Of a stretch of DNA of 7,069 bases, positions 5,304-7,069 are shown one piece after another (positions within the stretch are counted from its first letter, which is position 1; each line of letters starts with the position of its first letter). The stretch is taken from positions 1 through 7,069 of the forward strand of contig CAMCTC010000172.1 of assembly GCA_945878355.1 (NCBI GenBank), read 5' to 3'. Under the pieces are notes generated by a model. It had not been told where the DNA came from and ran no database searches. It worked only from the letters and a program-made list of their open reading frames with translations. This DNA is from Bordetella parapertussis. Lineage in GTDB: Bacteria > Pseudomonadota > Gammaproteobacteria > Burkholderiales > Burkholderiaceae_C. The translations under genes were made by a program, and so were the position numbers.

Positions 5304-6125
5304 TCAAGCCTCAATCTTCAACAAGTCGACCGCCAACAACACCTCACCGTCGAAATGTGCCTTGGCCTCGGCGATCCACTGCGGCTCGGTGCCGGGTTGA
5401 GGCGGCGGCACTGGGTGATTGAGCACCAGCACCCGCACGCCGGCAGTCGCAGCGGTCTTGGCCGCCTGCTCGATGTCGGAGTGGTAGTCCAGCACCTCGC
5501 GAAATCGCTGCATCGGATGTTGGGCGATCGGCGCTCGTCGGACCACTGTCTGGACGTAGACATCGGCGCCCTGGCACAGGCGGTTCAAGCCCTCGCAGGG
5601 CACTGTGTCGCCGGCAATCACCACCACTTTGCCTTCGGCCTCGACCCGGAAACCCATGGTGGGATGGACTGGGCTGTGGTCAGTAGCCGCTGCGATCACC
5701 CGAAGCCCGGCCGACTCGTAGACCAGTCCTTCGGCGATCTCATGCGCCTGCACCTGCGGCTTGTGCTGCAGGTCAGCGTGGTGCGACATGCGGTAGTGCA
5801 CGTCGGTGTCGAGCATGTTCAAAGTGGCCTCGGTAAACCGCTTGAATCCCAAAGGCCCATAGGCCAGCAGCGGCCGTGAATCCTGGCTGGTGATCCACCG
5901 GGTGGTAATCACATCGTTGTAGTCCGTGGTGTGGTCACTGTGCATGTGAGTGACGAACAGCGCAGTGAGGTCACGCGCCGTCATGCCCACCGCCGCGCCT
6001 CGCATCAAGACCGCGCGACCGCAGTCGAACAGCAAGTCGGTCTTGCCGATACGCACCAGTGTGGCCGGGCCAGCTCGATCAGGCACGACCAACGGTGACC
6101 CGCTGCCAAGAATGATGACTTCCAT
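5304..6125 (-). CDS. Metallo-beta-lactamase-fold hydrolase, RNase Z-like subgroup
   Basis: A 273-residue soluble protein starting MEVIILGSGSP, with the MBL-fold metal ligands in order: THMHSDH (H60, H62, D64, H65), a DHSPVHP stretch (H150), GDT (D173) and LNH (H237). FDCG (33-36) and the DYHSDIEQAAKTAATAGVRVL segment (213-232) before the last histidine resemble the RNase Z/arylsulfatase branch, with two metal ions expected. No obvious tRNA-binding exosite arm is seen, and HSDIEQAA..A replaces the strict RNase Z form. A small-molecule esterase, lactonase or sulfatase-like activity is therefore at least as likely as tRNA processing. ATG 6125 was chosen because AAAGGGGA lies five bases ahead and the fold starts there. 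An in-frame ATG at 6164 would add 13 unlikely residues. Its upstream region carries an operator-like inverted repeat (6192-6210). Confidence 0.88.
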   Translation of the reverse strand: MEVIILGSGSPLVVPDRAGPATLVRIGKTDLLFDCGRAVLMRGAAVGMTARDLTALFVTHMHSDHTTDYNDVITTRWITSQDSRPLLAYGPLGFKRFTEATLNMLDTDVHYRMSHHADLQHKPQVQAHEIAEGLVYESAGLRVIAAATDHSPVHPTMGFRVEAEGKVVVIAGDTVPCEGLNRLCQGADVYVQTVVRRAPIAQHPMQRFREVLDYHSDIEQAAKTAATAGVRVLVLNHPVPPPQPGTEPQWIAEAKAHFDGEVLLAVDLLKIEA

Positions 6126-6130
6126 GGGAA

Positions 6131-6138
6131 TCCCCTTT
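6131..6138 (-). promoter_or_regulatory. Strong ribosome binding site of the metallo-hydrolase gene
   Basis: AAAGGGGA on the minus strand lies five bases before ATG 6125. It settles the start at MEVIILG. Confidence 0.65.
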
Positions 6139-6191
6139 AGTTGAACAACCGACAAACCCGTCAAGCCATTGGTTTGTGAAAAAATTCTTAT

Positions 6192-6210
6192 AACTTGTGA
6201 AATGCAAGTT
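6192..6210. promoter_or_regulatory. Operator-like inverted repeat AACTTG-N7-CAAGTT in the metallo-hydrolase upstream region
   Basis: Perfect 6-base arms, centre to centre about 13 bases, inside an AT-rich patch 67-85 bases upstream of the metallo-hydrolase ATG. On the minus strand it overlaps TAAACT and abuts TATAAG, both possible -10 elements; TTGCAT lies 17 bases before TAAACT. The size and symmetry suit a dimeric helix-turn-helix regulator acting as a repressor. Which regulator binds is unknown. Confidence 0.4.
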
Positions 6211-6637
6211 TACTGACATAAATTTTAAGATGCAAAGCCTGTGTGGCGCGTATTTCCAAGTTGCTGAACCTCCGTGCCCATGTCCAAGCGCAGCACCGAA
6301 CAGGTCCGAGGCCGTGCCTGTCGGGATGCCAGATATGCCGAGAAGTTGGCTCCTCTCTCGCAACCCGTGGGCCGCTCCCGTCGGACGATTTGCTCACTGG
6401 CGGCGGACCTGACCTGATGGCAGATCTGCTTTGATTTCGAGGTCAACCACGACACCTGAGGTCTCACTTCGAAACCCGCCAGGACCACCTCCCTCCGTCC
6501 GGCGCAGGACCTCATCAAACGCTCAGGCGCCGTCTTATGGAAAACCATGACTGGCAATGTACTATTTGCCCTTGCCAGCGTGGAATTTCGGGCCTAAGCT
6601 TGAATCGTTCTTCGGCAAACTCTCGGTCAGGTCCATT

Positions 6638-7069
6638 ATGTACAAGCGCATTGTTTTGGCATATGACGGTTCAGACAGCGGTCAAAACGCCTTGCTGGAT
6701 TGCCGGGATTTAGCCCAGTGGTCGCACGCTGAATTGGCGCTGGTGGCGGTGATGCCAACCGGGATCGGACTGGTTGCGATGGAAGGCGGCATGTTTGACA
6801 CCGACATGATGGATCGCGAGAGGCAGATCATGCAAGCCAGACTGGAAGACGGTTTGCAGCGCCTGCAAAGCACTGGAAGTCAGGCCAGCGGCGCGCTGCT
6901 GGTGGGCGATACGGTGGAAGAAATCACCCGCTATGCCAAGAAGATGGAGGCAGACCTGATCGTGGTGGGTCACAGACACCTGGACGGTTGGGGCGCACGT
7001 TGGTGGAAGTCCTCGGTGTCCAAGGCCTTGATCACTCACGCCCACTGCAGCGTGCTGGTCGTGATGACG
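6638..7069 (+). CDS. Universal stress protein (UspA family), runs off right edge
   Basis: A frame of 144 residues without a stop before the window ends. USP domains are about 140-150 residues, so it is nearly complete. It starts MYKRIVLAYDGSDSGQNAL, with the strand-1 aspartate D10, has the central GALLVGDTVEEI segment, and ends with ADLIVVGHRHLDGWGARWW and KALI.HAHCSVLVV. In ATP-binding members the loop is G-x2-G-x9-G-S/T; here the positions are G111, H114 and K124, so two of the three glycines are replaced. Nucleotide binding is therefore doubtful. The GHRHLDGW variant recurs, as far as I remember, in betaproteobacterial USPs. Members act in the cytoplasm in starvation and stress survival. 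TCAGGTCC before ATG 6638 offers a modest ribosome binding site. It stands apart from the other genes. Confidence 0.9.
   Translation, partial: MYKRIVLAYDGSDSGQNALLDCRDLAQWSHAELALVAVMPTGIGLVAMEGGMFDTDMMDRERQIMQARLEDGLQRLQSTGSQASGALLVGDTVEEITRYAKKMEADLIVVGHRHLDGWGARWWKSSVSKALITHAHCSVLVVMT

Larger units (their letters stand above)
6126..6637. other. Divergent intergenic region between the metallo-hydrolase and the universal stress protein
   Basis: A 512-base region. The left 110 bases are AT-rich and hold the metallo-hydrolase control sites. The remaining 400 bases are GC-rich with no convincing gene; a 45-codon frame at 6280-6417 (MSKRSTEQVR...) has no ribosome binding site or recognisable family. 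Near the right end TTGCCA (6572-6577) and TAAGCT (6595-6600), 17 bases apart, may form a weak promoter for the stress protein. Confidence 0.4.

Noticed and set aside
6280..6417. 45-codon plus-strand frame MSKRSTEQVR...
   Set aside because: No ribosome binding site and no recognisable family; mentioned only within the intergenic entry.

Overview
The window looks like a chromosomal accessory stretch of a GC-rich betaproteobacterium, most likely Burkholderiales and perhaps Comamonadaceae. The evidence is a betaproteobacterial-type H-NS protein (short coiled coil plus a GRGLQPRWL DNA-binding core), a Bug/TctC-type periplasmic binding protein, and a universal stress protein ending in the GHRHLDGW...WW variant of the nucleotide loop. 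The taxon is inferred from protein style, not from a search.

Layout, left to right: the last 38 codons of an IS4-family transposase run in from the left edge (1-117, +). On the minus strand follow an MFS transporter of the monocarboxylate/YcxA-like type (315-1544), preceded by a 34-codon short ORF or gene remnant, and a carboxymuconolactone decarboxylase (CMD)-family protein without a CxxC pair (1933-2484). Divergent from these is an H-NS family nucleoid protein (2840-3154, +). A mostly empty stretch with one probable gene remnant leads to a small DUF2256 zinc-ribbon protein (3506-3784, +), whose stop overlaps the start of a TctC/Bug substrate-binding protein (3781-4767, +) by four bases. On the minus strand is an RNase Z-like metallo-beta-lactamase-fold hydrolase (5304-6125), with a decayed HxlR-type transcription regulator downstream of it on the same strand (about 4830-5122). 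A universal stress protein starts at 6638 (+) and runs off the right edge.

How the pieces fit: the MFS carrier, the CMD protein, the TctC-like protein and the metallo-hydrolase are the sort of genes found around organic-acid and aromatic catabolism. Here they are scattered single genes separated by long non-coding gaps, not one operon, and no TctA/TctB membrane partners are present. With the transposase tail, the broken HxlR gene and the probable remnant at 3269, the region reads as a patchwork shaped by insertion and decay. I see no CRISPR, phage, toxin-antitoxin or defence system and no convincing new multi-gene system. The most informative observations are the HxlR pseudogene, the inverted repeat in the metallo-hydrolase upstream region, and the DUF2256-TctC overlap.
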